Shown: positions 14,376-24,471, counted from the first letter of the stretch. The stretch: 63,059 nt of DNA from Patescibacteria group bacterium UBA1875 (GCA_002338125.1 DDHN01000008.1:113094-176152), one strand, 5' to 3'. A program made the numbers and translations. Notes: generated by a model not told the origin, from the sequence alone.

Positions 14376-15554
14376 ATGCAAACTCAATTTACGCAAGCAA
14401 TAGAACAGATTTGTGAAGAAAAAAATATTGCCAAAGATACAGTAATGGAAGCTGTTGAAGCGGCTTTAGCTGCTGCATATAAAAAAGATTATGGCGAAAA
14501 AGATCAAGAAGTCCGAGTAAAAATTAATGAGGGTTCAGGAGCAATCGAGGTTTTTGTCGAGAAAGAAGTTGTTGAAGAAGTCGAGAATCCAAACATGCAG
14601 ATTGCCTTAACTGCTGCCTCTAAGTTGAAAAAAGATATTAAGATCGGCGACACAATCGAAGTAATGGACTTACCAGCTGATTTCGGACGAATCGCAGCCC
14701 AAACTGCTAAACAGGTAATTGTCCAAAGGATTAGAGAAGCCGAAAGAGACATGGTTTTTTCAGAATATAAAGACAAGGAAGGCGAGATTGTCAGCTGTAT
14801 TGTTCAGCGAATAGAGGGTGATACGGTGATTTGTGACCTTGGTAAGGCTAGCGCTGTTCTTTATCGCAACGAGCAGATCCCAGGAGAACGATATTATCCG
14901 AATCAACGTTTTCGGGTATATATAGTTAAGGTGGAGCAAACTGCCAGAGGCCCTCAAATCGTTGTTTCCAGATCTCATCCAGGTGTTGTTAAGAAGCTTT
15001 TTGAATCTGAGGTGCCAGAAATTGCTACTGGTACAGTTGAGATTAAGGGTGTGGCGAGAGAAGCCGGAGGTCGAACAAAGATAGCTGTAGCCACTTCGGC
15101 AGATGGTGTTGATCCAGTAGGTTCATTTGTTGGACAGCGGGGTATCCGAGTTCAGTCGGTTATGAATGAAATAGGCGGTGAAAAGATTGATATTATTCTA
15201 TGGGATGAGGACCCAAAGATATATATTGAAAATGCCTTATCACCGGCGAAAATCACTGAAATTAATATAGATGAAAAAGAACAAAAGGCAATTATAAAAG
15301 TGCCTGAGGATCAGCTTTCATTGGCTATCGGCAAACAAGGGCAAAATGTTCGGTTGGCGGCGAAGCTTACTGGTTGGAATATTGATATAGAAGGAACGGA
15401 TATTTCGGGTATCGAAGGTGTTGAAGAAGCTGCTAAAACCCTGAGAAGAAAAGAAGACAAAACGGACTTAGAGGCAGCAATTATCGAAGCTGCTGCAAAG
15501 CAAAGTAATGCCGAAAAAGTTGAATCTTCCAATGAAGAAGAGAAGCCTAATTAG
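14376..15554 (+). CDS. nusA: Transcription termination/antitermination factor NusA
   Basis: A 392-residue NusA. The N-terminal RNA-polymerase-binding domain (ICEEKNIAKDTVMEAVEAAL) is followed by an S1 domain (EGEIVSCIVQRIEGDTVICD). Two KH domains come next, with HPGVVKKLFESEVPEI, then DPVGSFVGQRGIRVQ and LSLAIGKQGQNVRLAAKLTG. It ends in a short acidic tail. There are no C-terminal acidic repeats of the E. coli type, as is usual outside Gammaproteobacteria. NusA binds RNA polymerase and strengthens pausing and hairpin-dependent termination. It stands alone rather than in a rimP-nusA-infB operon. Confidence 0.95.
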   Translation: MQTQFTQAIEQICEEKNIAKDTVMEAVEAALAAAYKKDYGEKDQEVRVKINEGSGAIEVFVEKEVVEEVENPNMQIALTAASKLKKDIKIGDTIEVMDLPADFGRIAAQTAKQVIVQRIREAERDMVFSEYKDKEGEIVSCIVQRIEGDTVICDLGKASAVLYRNEQIPGERYYPNQRFRVYIVKVEQTARGPQIVVSRSHPGVVKKLFESEVPEIATGTVEIKGVAREAGGRTKIAVATSADGVDPVGSFVGQRGIRVQSVMNEIGGEKIDIILWDEDPKIYIENALSPAKITEINIDEKEQKAIIKVPEDQLSLAIGKQGQNVRLAAKLTGWNIDIEGTDISGIEGVEEAAKTLRRKEDKTDLEAAIIEAAAKQSNAEKVESSNEEEKPN

Positions 15555-15618
15555 TGCATCTTGACGATTAAAAATTATTTAGAAAGTGATATTGTATATC
15601 TCTGAAAGCGAGGTTTAA

Positions 15619-18126
15619 TTGTTGAATCAATTTGATAGATTCTCAGAAAATGCCAAATTAACCCTAGTAAACGCTCAAGAGCTAGCTCGAGCCGGGGGTT
15701 CCCCAGTGGTGGACACGGACCACATTCTTCTTGGTATGTTACTAACGAAGAATTCGGCTGCGGCTGATCTTTTGGAATCGGTTTCGCTTGACTTTGATAA
15801 AGCCAAGGCCGCTAGTGATGTAATATCTGGTTTAACCGGTGTAGTCAGGATAGGTGGCCTATCCTCTGATGCTCAGAGATTGCTTGAACTTTCAATGGGT
15901 ACTGCTAGCCAGTTTGCTTCACCGTACGTTGGCACCGAGCATATGCTATATGCCATTTTACTTCTTTCAGATTCAAAGGCCGGCAAAATTTTAATTGATA
16001 GCAAAGTTGATTTTGATTATTTGAGAAATGAGCTAGAACAAATATTCAAAAACCCGCAAGAAGAAATAGCCTCACCGACTTCTTTGCCGACTGAGCTAGG
16101 AGGATTCTCTTCCGTTGGCCCAAAGACCTCTAATTCGAAATCAAAAACCCCAGTACTAGATGGTTTTGCGACTGATCTTACTAAAATGGCTAGGGATGGA
16201 AAGCTTGACCCGGTAATTGGTCGAGAGGCAGAAATATCTCGAGTAGTCTCTATCCTAAATCGAAGAACGAAAAATAATCCGGTTCTGATCGGAGAACCAG
16301 GAGTAGGAAAAACTGCTATTATAGAAGGTCTTGCTCAGGAGATTGCTGATGAAACGGTTCCGGAAATATTATTGACCAAAAAAATAATGATGCTTGATCT
16401 AGCTTCGGTAATTGCAGGAACAAAATATAGAGGTGAATTTGAAGATCGTTTAAAGAGGATTATCAAAGAACTGAAAGAAAATGATGACATTATAATTTTT
16501 ATTGATGAGTTACATACAATAGTTGGAGCCGGTGCTGCGGAGGGAGCTATTGATGCAGCCAATATTTTCAAACCGGCTCTTTCTCGTGGTGAAGTTCAAG
16601 TTATTGGGGCAACAACACTTGATGAATATCGAAAATACATCGAAAAAGATTCTGCTCTTGAAAGACGACTTCAACCAGTGATAGTTTCGGAGCCCGGCAT
16701 TGATGAAACCATCAGAGTATTGAAGGGGATTGCTCCAAAGTATGAAGAGTACCATAACGTACGGATAACACCAGCTGCGATAGAAGCTGCTGCTAAGCTT
16801 TCTAAGCGCTATATCCCTGATCGGTTTTTACCGGACAAGGCAATTGACCTTCTTGACGAAGCGGCATCACTTCTTAAAGTTTCTAAGGGGGTTGTTTCTA
16901 AGGAAGTCCGCAATCTTGAAAAAAATTTAAGAGAAGTTCGTAATCTTAAAGAAAATGCTGTTTTAGAGCAAGAGTATGCCAAGGCAGCTGAATTTAAGCA
17001 GCAAGAGGAGATACTCGATAAGGAGTTGGAGAAAGTTCGTAGAAAAGAAGGACTTAATGGGAATGGTCTTAAAATAAATGAGGAAAATATTGCTCAGGTT
17101 ATTTCTAGCTCAACCGGTATCCCCATAACAAGGCTTATAGAAAAAGAACAAGCCAGTTTACTTAATCTTGAAAAGAAGTTAAAGAAGAGGATTGTTGGTC
17201 AAGATGAAGCAATATCGGAACTTGCATCAGCAATTAGGCGGGCCAGAACAGGTATTTCTGATGAGAAAAGACCTATTGGGTCTTTTGTATTTCTTGGACC
17301 GACCGGGGTAGGTAAAACAGAGTTAGCCAAAGCTTTGGCAGAGCAAATGTTTGGAGACGAAGAGGCCATTATAAAAATTGATATGAGTGAATTTATGGAA
17401 AAACACAACGTTTCCAGACTAGTTGGGGCCCCAGCTGGTTATGTCGGTTATGAAGAGGGCGGTCAGTTAACAGAAAAAGTTCGTCGTAAGCCATATGCAG
17501 TAATTTTATTTGATGAGATAGAAAAAGCCCATTCAGACGTTTTTAATATGCTACTTCAAATATTGGAAGATGGCTATCTTACAGACGCCAAGGGCCGCAG
17601 AGTCGATTTTCGAAATACTGTTATTATCATGACATCAAATATTGGTTCAAGTGAGTTTTATAGTACTCGGGAGATTGGTTTTACCAAGGAAACTACAAAA
17701 AAAGCTGTAAAAGAAATGCAAAAAAATATCGAAGAGAAAGTAGGTTCTGAGCTTAAAAAGAAGTTTAAGCCAGAGTTCCTTAACCGAATAGATAAAATTA
17801 TAATTTTCAGAGCATTAACGAAAAATGATGTCAAAAAAATTGTTACCAAGGAGCTAGCTAAGGTTAGTAAAAGACTTTTATCTCAAGATATTAAAATTAG
17901 TGTCACTGAACAAGCTAAAAATTTATTAATCGATAAAGGTTATGATATCGAAAATGGAGCCAGACCTCTTCGTAGAGTCATCCAGAATATGATTGAAGAC
18001 CCTTTAGCTAATGGTATATTAACTGGTGAATTTACCTCAGGTGATAAAGTGGCAGTCTTAAAAGAAGGCGATAGTTTAAAGCTGGTAAATGAAAGTAGTA
18101 AAAAGAAAAAAGCAATAACGAATTAA
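15619..18126 (+). CDS. clpC: AAA+ unfoldase ClpC (ClpA/ClpB family)
   Basis: An 835-residue Hsp100 protein. The double Clp-N domain (FSENAKLTLVNAQELAR, then TDHILLGMLL and GTEHMLYAILLL) precedes AAA-1 (Walker A GEPGVGKT near 224, Walker B FIDELHTI). A short UVR/coiled-coil middle domain and AAA-2 (GPTGVGKTELAK near 559, ILFDEIEKAH) follow. An IGF tripeptide in REIGFTKE matches the ClpP-docking loop, so it should feed ClpP, whose gene is 16 kb downstream. The start is one of two tandem TTG codons (15619 or 15622), with GCGAGG 5 or 8 bases upstream. Neighbouring radA and a yacL-like gene follow the order known from Firmicutes. Confidence 0.94.
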   Translation: MLNQFDRFSENAKLTLVNAQELARAGGSPVVDTDHILLGMLLTKNSAAADLLESVSLDFDKAKAASDVISGLTGVVRIGGLSSDAQRLLELSMGTASQFASPYVGTEHMLYAILLLSDSKAGKILIDSKVDFDYLRNELEQIFKNPQEEIASPTSLPTELGGFSSVGPKTSNSKSKTPVLDGFATDLTKMARDGKLDPVIGREAEISRVVSILNRRTKNNPVLIGEPGVGKTAIIEGLAQEIADETVPEILLTKKIMMLDLASVIAGTKYRGEFEDRLKRIIKELKENDDIIIFIDELHTIVGAGAAEGAIDAANIFKPALSRGEVQVIGATTLDEYRKYIEKDSALERRLQPVIVSEPGIDETIRVLKGIAPKYEEYHNVRITPAAIEAAAKLSKRYIPDRFLPDKAIDLLDEAASLLKVSKGVVSKEVRNLEKNLREVRNLKENAVLEQEYAKAAEFKQQEEILDKELEKVRRKEGLNGNGLKINEENIAQVISSSTGIPITRLIEKEQASLLNLEKKLKKRIVGQDEAISELASAIRRARTGISDEKRPIGSFVFLGPTGVGKTELAKALAEQMFGDEEAIIKIDMSEFMEKHNVSRLVGAPAGYVGYEEGGQLTEKVRRKPYAVILFDEIEKAHSDVFNMLLQILEDGYLTDAKGRRVDFRNTVIIMTSNIGSSEFYSTREIGFTKETTKKAVKEMQKNIEEKVGSELKKKFKPEFLNRIDKIIIFRALTKNDVKKIVTKELAKVSKRLLSQDIKISVTEQAKNLLIDKGYDIENGARPLRRVIQNMIEDPLANGILTGEFTSGDKVAVLKEGDSLKLVNESSKKKKAITN

Positions 18127-18170
18127 TCTGTCTACTTGTTTTCTGATTCTTTTTATCTAATACTTTAAGC

Positions 18171-19511
18171 ATGGGAAAATTAAAAACATCTTATATATGT
18201 CAAAATTGTGGTGCCGTTTACCCTCGTTGGATGGGGCGCTGTGAATCCTGTAGGAATTGGAACACTTTAATAGAGGAGATTATCGAGGCTAAAAAAGGAG
18301 CCGTGAAAGCTAAGGCGACCAAGGTTACTGACTTGGCTGATAAAGGCAATGATGATAACTTACAAAGATTATTATCAGGTATTTCTGAGGTTGACCAAGT
18401 CTTAGGAGGGGGAATTGTCCCTGGCTCCTTAATCCTTATAGGCGGTGATCCAGGGATTGGCAAGTCTACTCTTGTTCTTGAGCTTTCTTCAAAGATCAAG
18501 GATACGCTATATATTTCAGGTGAGGAGTCCGAGTCTCAGGTCAGAATGAGAGCGGAAAGATTAAAAATTAAAGAAGGGGTAGCCCTACTCTCTGAAAATA
18601 ATATCGAAACTATCATCGCTACTATTGAAGCCGAAAAACCAAAACTGGTTGTTATTGATTCTATCCAAACTGTTTATTCGTCGGATATAGAAGGTGCCCC
18701 CGGTAATGTCAGCCAGCTCTCTCTTTGTGCCAGTAAGCTTATGAATTTAGCCAAAGAAAATCACATAGCGGTAATCATAATCGGTCATGTTACAAAACAA
18801 GGCAATATTGCTGGGCCCAGAGTGTTGGAGCATCTTGTAGATGTTGTTCTATACATAGAAGGTGATCGTTTTGGCTCCTTTCGAATCCTCAGAGGAGTGA
18901 AAAATCGATTTGGCTCAACGAACGAAGTTGGTATTTTTGAGATGACAAAGGAAGGCCTCAAACCAGTAAAAAACCCTTCGCAATTGATGATTGGGGAGCG
19001 AGCGAAAAATTCTCCGGGTTCGGTAATATTTCCAGCCATGGAGGGCACCAGATCGTTGTTATGTGAAATCCAGGCTCTTACTAGTTCAACTGCTTTTGGT
19101 TATCCTAAAAGAACTTCAAGTGGTTTTGACCTAAATAGGCTTTCACTCCTTACGGCTGTATTACAAAAACGTTGTGGACTTAATCTTTCAACCCAAGATA
19201 TTTATCTAAATATTGCCGGAGGTATAAAGATAAACGAACCGGCGGCAGACCTAGCGGTTTGTTTAGCGATTGCTTCGGTTTATAAAAACAGAGAATTTAA
19301 GGAAGATACTGTTTTGTTTGGAGAAATTGGTCTTGCAGGAGAAGTTCGTTCGGTGAATAATGTAGACAAGAGACTTATGGAGGCTCAAAAGCTTGGTTTC
19401 AAAAAGGCTATAATCCCCAAGTCTCGGGTAAAAGCCGAAGGCTCGAAGGCAATCGGCATTAATATAGTACAAGTCGCTTCTATCAAAGAAGCAATCAACA
19501 AAGCACTTTAA
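18171..19511 (+). CDS. radA: DNA repair protein RadA (Sms)
   Basis: A 446-residue RadA. It has an N-terminal four-Cys zinc finger (YICQNCGAVYPRWMGRCESC), a RecA-like ATPase with Walker A GGDPGIGKST near residue 90, the RadA signature KNRFGSTNEVG near 243, and a C-terminal Lon-protease-like domain (residues about 270-446, with GGIKINEPAADLA). It promotes branch migration in recombination. No Shine-Dalgarno is visible; TCTAAT ends nine bases before the ATG, so it may be leaderless. Confidence 0.95.
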   Translation: MGKLKTSYICQNCGAVYPRWMGRCESCRNWNTLIEEIIEAKKGAVKAKATKVTDLADKGNDDNLQRLLSGISEVDQVLGGGIVPGSLILIGGDPGIGKSTLVLELSSKIKDTLYISGEESESQVRMRAERLKIKEGVALLSENNIETIIATIEAEKPKLVVIDSIQTVYSSDIEGAPGNVSQLSLCASKLMNLAKENHIAVIIIGHVTKQGNIAGPRVLEHLVDVVLYIEGDRFGSFRILRGVKNRFGSTNEVGIFEMTKEGLKPVKNPSQLMIGERAKNSPGSVIFPAMEGTRSLLCEIQALTSSTAFGYPKRTSSGFDLNRLSLLTAVLQKRCGLNLSTQDIYLNIAGGIKINEPAADLAVCLAIASVYKNREFKEDTVLFGEIGLAGEVRSVNNVDKRLMEAQKLGFKKAIIPKSRVKAEGSKAIGINIVQVASIKEAINKAL

Positions 19512-19533
19512 CATTAATCGAGGGGGAGTAATT

Positions 19534-20487
19534 ATGGAAAGCACTTATCTTATCTTAGCAATTATCACCGTGTCGATTATCATTATTATGATTGTCATCG
19601 GCAGCAAAATATCGAAACTAAAAGCCAATATATTTTTTATTGGTGTTTTTGCGACAGTTATTGGGCTTCTGGTGGGTTCTCTGGCTTATCTACCGCTTTC
19701 AAAATTGCCGGGGATATATGGTATCTTTTTACCAGTAATCTTTTATGTTGTGATGGTTTCTGGCTCTATTTGGATATTTCTTTCAAAAAGACCAGTTATA
19801 GAACAGACCTTTGACACTGTCAGTAAGGTCGTGAATACGATTATCAGTTTGAAGCCCCAACTGCAAGGTATGACAAAATATCGAGAGAAGGAAATTCTCG
19901 TTGATACTTCTGTTTTAATCGATGGTAGGGTAGTTGATATAGCTGCAACAGGCTTTATCCCAGGTCGATTAATAGTCCCTAAATTTGTGCTTTCCGAGCT
20001 TCAAAATATTGCTGATTCTGATGATGATTTAAGGAGAGCGAAAGGCCGCCGTGGGCTCGAAGCCTTAGAAACTCTTAAAAAGGAACATCAGCTTAAAGTC
20101 GAACCAACGCCAGACTTCTTGAAAACAAGTAAGGACCCGGTTGATGAGCAGCTAGTTAAGATGGCAAAAGACAGAAAGTCTATCGTTGTAACTAATGATT
20201 TTAATTTAAATAAAGTTGCTAAGGTTGAAGGAGTAACAGTTTTAAATATCAACGAACTTTCTCAAGCCATTAGGCCAGTTCTTATCCCTGGCGAAGAAAT
20301 GGAATTAAAGATAATTCAAGCAGGGAGAGAAAAAAATCAAGGAGTAGCTTATCTTTCTGACGGAACAATGATAGTGGTAGAAAATGGTGATAAGCTAATA
20401 GGGAAAAAGGTAAGGGTTGAAATCAAAAGGGTACTTCAAACCGCTGCTGGTAAGATGTTTTTCGCTACTTTAAAAAACGGCAAATAA
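19534..20487 (+). CDS. PIN-TRAM domain membrane protein (YacL-like)
   Basis: A 317-residue protein with GAGGGGGAG before ATG. About four hydrophobic segments occupy residues 1-90. A PIN domain follows, starting at EILVDTSVLIDGRVVDIAATG, with acidic residues at DTS, SELQNIADSDDD, DPVDEQL and TNDFNLNKVA that form the usual metal site. The last 70 residues are a TRAM-type barrel (GEEMELKIIQAGREKNQGVA), an RNA-binding fold. It is probably a membrane-tethered ribonuclease. The position after radA matches yacL in Firmicutes, which supports the assignment. Confidence 0.88.
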   Translation: MESTYLILAIITVSIIIIMIVIGSKISKLKANIFFIGVFATVIGLLVGSLAYLPLSKLPGIYGIFLPVIFYVVMVSGSIWIFLSKRPVIEQTFDTVSKVVNTIISLKPQLQGMTKYREKEILVDTSVLIDGRVVDIAATGFIPGRLIVPKFVLSELQNIADSDDDLRRAKGRRGLEALETLKKEHQLKVEPTPDFLKTSKDPVDEQLVKMAKDRKSIVVTNDFNLNKVAKVEGVTVLNINELSQAIRPVLIPGEEMELKIIQAGREKNQGVAYLSDGTMIVVENGDKLIGKKVRVEIKRVLQTAAGKMFFATLKNGK

Positions 20488-20488
20488 A

Positions 20489-21067
20489 ATGAACCAGGAT
20501 TTTTACAACCGCAAACCAGAAATAGTTGCCAGGGAACTTCTGGGGAAACTTTTGATAAGAAATATTGGTAAAAAAATTTTGGTGGGCAAAATTGTTGAAA
20601 CAGAGGCTTATCTTTCTAAAAACGATAGTGCTTGTCATGCCTCAAAAGGTAAGACAAATAGAAATAAAGCGATGTTTTTACCGGCGGGGCATATTTATGT
20701 ATATTTAATCTACGGCATTCATCATTGTCTAAATATAGTTACCGAAAAAGAGTCTGTGCCCTCAGCAGTCCTTATAAGAGCAATAGAGCCATTATTGCCA
20801 ATGGCTGATAAGAAGACAGTATCTGGTCCTGGGCGATTAACCAAATGGATGAAAATTGATAAGAATTTGAATGGAGAATACATGATAGATTCTCCTAATC
20901 TTTATATCGATGACAAAATTGTGATTTGTGGTAACACTATAACGGCCGAAAGAGTGACTGCAAGGTCAATTATAATCACAAAAAGAATCGGAGTTGAAAA
21001 TTGCCAGGATAGAGACAAGCTATTGCGTTTCTATATTAAAGATAACCAATTTATTTCAAAGATTTAA
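20489..21067 (+). CDS. DNA-3-methyladenine glycosylase (AAG/MPG family)
   Basis: A 192-residue protein with the hallmarks of the family: DFYNRKPEIVARELLGKLL at the N-terminus, the catalytic Glu in GKIVETEAYL, then DSACHASKGKTNRN, AGHIYVYLIYGIHHCLNIV, and AVLIRAIEPL with SGPGRLTKWMKI. It flips alkylated bases out of DNA and hydrolyses the glycosidic bond in base excision repair. It starts two bases after the previous stop. The 3' end overlaps the convergent membrane-protein gene by 17 bases. Confidence 0.93.
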   Translation: MNQDFYNRKPEIVARELLGKLLIRNIGKKILVGKIVETEAYLSKNDSACHASKGKTNRNKAMFLPAGHIYVYLIYGIHHCLNIVTEKESVPSAVLIRAIEPLLPMADKKTVSGPGRLTKWMKIDKNLNGEYMIDSPNLYIDDKIVICGNTITAERVTARSIIITKRIGVENCQDRDKLLRFYIKDNQFISKI

Positions 21068-21767
21068 TAAATTTTTTGAATCTTTTTTCGGCTTTTTCAA
21101 CTAGGGTTGTGATTCTTTTCTCACTCAAAATTCCGGCAACCCCCATCAAGCCAATTAAAAGCATAGGGATAATCAATCTATTTAAATTTCCAAACGAGAT
21201 AGCTTCTCCAAAATAGCTAATATTGGCGTTTTGGACTGATCTACCAATAGCAGAAAGAATCACTATTAAGATGATAGGTATTTTGGTGAGCCCAACAACA
21301 TAACAAAGTAAATCATCTGGCAGACCTGGTGTCAGAAAAGCCAGGAACAAAAAAACAGGTCCCTTATTTTCAAAAAAAATATCCCATTTTGCCAGTTTCT
21401 TTTTAGAAATTACTTTTTCAACTAACGGACGGCCGTATTTCCTAGAAAGATAGGCAACAATAAAAGTTCCAATGTTGATACCGATAAATGTGTATAGAAA
21501 TCCACCCCAAAAGCCGTATTGATAACTACCAATAATAACCGGTAAGTAGCCAGGAATTGGCCAAATTATTACCTGAAAAATACAAAAAAATATTAAGGCT
21601 ATTGGTCCCCAAATACCAAAACTTTGAATATAATTTCTGATTTTTTCAGCATCTGTAAAAATTGTCCTTACTTCCGGCCAGAAGAAAACTGTCAAAAAAA
21701 CGATAAATAGCAAAAAGACAATCTGGGCAATTGTCTTTTTGGTCAGTTTAATTTTCAATACTTTCAT
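21051..21767 (-). CDS. TVP38/TMEM64 (VTT/DedA-superfamily) membrane protein
   Basis: A 238-residue protein with about six hydrophobic segments. The core VTT signature is visible: PGYLPVIIGSYQYGFWGGFL, then NIGTFIVAYLSRKYGRP and FLAFLTPGLPDDLLCYVVGL. The family is linked to lipid scrambling or flipping and metal handling; the precise substrate is unknown. The ATG directly follows the stop of the penicillin-binding protein gene on the same strand, so the two are co-transcribed. Confidence 0.85.
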   Translation of the reverse strand: MKVLKIKLTKKTIAQIVFLLFIVFLTVFFWPEVRTIFTDAEKIRNYIQSFGIWGPIALIFFCIFQVIIWPIPGYLPVIIGSYQYGFWGGFLYTFIGINIGTFIVAYLSRKYGRPLVEKVISKKKLAKWDIFFENKGPVFLFLAFLTPGLPDDLLCYVVGLTKIPIILIVILSAIGRSVQNANISYFGEAISFGNLNRLIIPMLLIGLMGVAGILSEKRITTLVEKAEKRFKKFIKSLK

Positions 21768-24395
21768 TTAAACTTTGCTGAAAATAAAGTTCGAAATGGT
21801 ATTTAAGGCTTCAGAAACAGAGGTAACATTGACACCTATGGTTTGCTCAGCTGTTTGGTAGGCATCGTCTTTAACAAAGGCTTTAATAGTTTTGTTACCA
21901 ATCGCAGCAAAATTTATGGTGGCCTCGTAAAAAGCACCATTTGGAGTTGGGGTGTATATCTTCCCATCAACTTCGATGTTAATGGATTTTAACCCCTTGG
22001 GGGTTGAGGCAGAAATAACAACAGTAAATGGACTTGAAATTTCTTGACTTTCGGTAGGAGACATTATCTCAATACTTGGTAAATCTTCCCCTGTATGTAA
22101 GTCACATTTTTCAGTAGGGATAGAGCCCATATCGGTGTTATATCCTTTTGATTTTGCCCAGGCTTGAACGGCGACATTCCACCTACCGTAAGATGGATCA
22201 TTAGGAGGGATTTCGGCTGTAATTGGTGAGTATATTTTAGTTTCGATAAGTTCCTCAGGACAATTCTCATTAGCTATTTTACCCGTAAGCTTATCAATTT
22301 TAACTTCTTGAGCCTGTCCGTAAACATCAGGAGCTTTATACCAAGAAGGGAAGATATCAGTTCGTTTATTCTTTGTAGCTGAGGTTACTTTGCGTCCCGT
22401 GATAGCATCGATCGTGACCGTTTTTATACCAGAAGGTCGACTGAAATTTTCTTTTTGGAAATTTGGCAAAACTGTTGTCATGTAATCATCCCATATCGGA
22501 GCGGCTACGGCGTATCCACTACCATTTTTCATCGAACGGCCATCATTGTTCCCGCCCCAGACCACTGTTACTAGATTGGGGGTATATCCAGCAGTCCAAG
22601 CATCCTTAGAATCGTTTGTGGTACCGGTTTTGGCAGCTACCTCTCGACCAGGGACTGTTAAGAACTGACCTCCTCCAAAGGTATATGTTCTAGCTCGTGA
22701 GTCGGATAGGATATCGTTTATAAGATAGGCAACCTGTGGGTCGATGACTTGTTCGCCCTTACTGTCTTGATACTCTTCGAGTACTTCTCCGTTAGAGTCT
22801 TCAATCTTCAAGAACCAACTAGTTTCTTTTTTAACACCGTTGTTAGCAAAGACACTATATGCTTGTGCCATCTCAATTGGCTTTACTTCTCCAGCTCCGA
22901 GGACTAGCGATAATCCATATGCATCTCTATTGGTGAGGGTGGTGATACCCATTTCTTCAACATTTTTCAAAACGTTGTCCATACCAGCAATGTATAGTGC
23001 TTTAACGGCCGGGATATTCAAAGAATTGCCAAGAGCAAAACGGACTGATTGAGCTCCATTATATCGAAAATTATAATTATGAGGGACGTAGCCACCACCA
23101 AAGTCGGTTTTGACATCATAAAGAGTACTGCCTGGACCCCAATTTTCTTTTTCAAAAAGAGTTGCGTAAGCAAAGGGCTTAAAGGAAGAGCCGGGTTGTC
23201 TGGCTCTTGTAGTGACATTAACATTACCATCAATGTCTTGATCAAAAAAATCTTTTGAACCTACCATAGAAAGAATCTGACCTGTTTTAGGGTCAATAGA
23301 GATTAAGGCTGCATTAGATGCTCCATATCTTGTTAATCGACTTTCATTATCCTTAATAGCTTCAACTGCTTTTTTATACATATCATAATCAAGGGTAGTG
23401 TATACTTTCAGTCCCCCTTCATTAGCTCTTTGTTCGCCGTATTTATTGACCAGCTCTTGCTTAACATACATTACAAAATGAGGTGCTTCAATTGCCCCAT
23501 AAGGGTTGTTGGAGAAGACAATTTTTTTCTCTTTTGCTTTATCGGCTTCTTCTTGGGAGATAAAACCTTGGTCGGCCATTAATTGCAAGACAAGATCTTT
23601 TCTAGCAAGCAAAGCATCTTTGTTATCCCCGTATGGTGAAAAATAGGTTGGAGCTTGAGGTAGGGCTGCAAGGGTAGCTGCTTCTTCAAGAGTAAGCTCT
23701 TTTAAATCCTTATCAAAGAATGTTTTAGCGGCTACTTTTACTCCATAAGCGTTAGAGCCATAAGGTATTTCATTTAAATACATTTTAAGGATATTATCTT
23801 TTGAATACATAGCCTCAATTTCCATCGAAAGTATAAGCTCTTTAATCTTTCGGCCGAACGTTTGTTCCGGTGAAAGAAGGGCATTTTTTACGAATTGTTG
23901 GGTTATGGTTGATCCGCCTTGAAGATTAGCCCCAGTAGCTCTTTCAAAGATATTATAAAGAGCAGAGCGGACAATTCTTAATGGGGCGAAACCAACATGA
24001 TGGTAAAAATTTTTATCTTCAACAGCAACGGTAGCATTTTTTACATTCTCAGGTATCTCATCAAACTCTACTAATATTCGATTTTTATCACCATGCATTT
24101 CATAAAGTAGTTTTCCGTTACGGTCGAATATTTGGGTCGTTTGGGCGGCAAATCGAGAGTTAATTTTGTTTGGTGTTGGTAGATCTTTGGCGTACCAACC
24201 AAAAAGTCCGATTAAAATTCCAAGCATAATAACGGCAACGGTTCCTACTTTTTTTAGTCCTTCTTTTGTCGTAAAAAGATATTTTAGATATCCTTTAATA
24301 GCTTTGAGAGAAAACGAAGACGCAGAGAGCTTAAATCCCTTAGCTCTCCTAGCGCGGTGAACCTTCCTTGTTCGATTGTTGTATTTCAATGCCAA
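21768..24395 (-). CDS. Class A penicillin-binding protein (bifunctional transglycosylase/transpeptidase)
   Basis: About 875 residues. A basic cytoplasmic N-terminus and one TM helix (VAVIMLGILIGLFGWYA) precede a GT51 domain (EDKNFYHHVG, then GGSTITQQFVKN, GRKIKELILS and LNEIPYGSNAYG). The transpeptidase domain has the catalytic PGSSFKPF, then GNSLNIPA and AAKTGTTND. The last 100 residues form an Ig-like beta domain. I prefer the TTG at 24395, which has TAGGAG seven bases upstream; an ATG six codons earlier (24413) has its only purine tract touching it. It polymerises and crosslinks peptidoglycan outside the membrane. Confidence 0.93.
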   Translation of the reverse strand: MALKYNNRTRKVHRARRAKGFKLSASSFSLKAIKGYLKYLFTTKEGLKKVGTVAVIMLGILIGLFGWYAKDLPTPNKINSRFAAQTTQIFDRNGKLLYEMHGDKNRILVEFDEIPENVKNATVAVEDKNFYHHVGFAPLRIVRSALYNIFERATGANLQGGSTITQQFVKNALLSPEQTFGRKIKELILSMEIEAMYSKDNILKMYLNEIPYGSNAYGVKVAAKTFFDKDLKELTLEEAATLAALPQAPTYFSPYGDNKDALLARKDLVLQLMADQGFISQEEADKAKEKKIVFSNNPYGAIEAPHFVMYVKQELVNKYGEQRANEGGLKVYTTLDYDMYKKAVEAIKDNESRLTRYGASNAALISIDPKTGQILSMVGSKDFFDQDIDGNVNVTTRARQPGSSFKPFAYATLFEKENWGPGSTLYDVKTDFGGGYVPHNYNFRYNGAQSVRFALGNSLNIPAVKALYIAGMDNVLKNVEEMGITTLTNRDAYGLSLVLGAGEVKPIEMAQAYSVFANNGVKKETSWFLKIEDSNGEVLEEYQDSKGEQVIDPQVAYLINDILSDSRARTYTFGGGQFLTVPGREVAAKTGTTNDSKDAWTAGYTPNLVTVVWGGNNDGRSMKNGSGYAVAAPIWDDYMTTVLPNFQKENFSRPSGIKTVTIDAITGRKVTSATKNKRTDIFPSWYKAPDVYGQAQEVKIDKLTGKIANENCPEELIETKIYSPITAEIPPNDPSYGRWNVAVQAWAKSKGYNTDMGSIPTEKCDLHTGEDLPSIEIMSPTESQEISSPFTVVISASTPKGLKSINIEVDGKIYTPTPNGAFYEATINFAAIGNKTIKAFVKDDAYQTAEQTIGVNVTSVSEALNTISNFIFSKV

Positions 24396-24438
24396 TTTTA
24401 CTCCTAATTGCATCCCTAAATTCCTGGGATAGCGCTTG

Positions 24439-24471
24439 TTGAATTATACCGAAAAACCCCTATAATGTAAA
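24439..24471. promoter_or_regulatory. Overlapping divergent promoters for the PBP gene and tyrS
   Basis: Plus strand: TTGAAT (24439-24444), 16 bases, TATAAT (24461-24466) for tyrS. Minus strand: TTTACA (complement of 24466-24471), 17 bases, TATAAT (complement of 24443-24448) for the PBP gene. Each -10 overlaps or touches the other's -35, so only one can be occupied at a time. Confidence 0.7.

Noticed and set aside
15561..15600. Promoter for clpC from TTGACG at 15561
   Set aside because: No acceptable -10 at normal spacing (nearest AT-rich hexamers are 21 or more bases away); no CIRCE or CtsR-like repeat was seen either.
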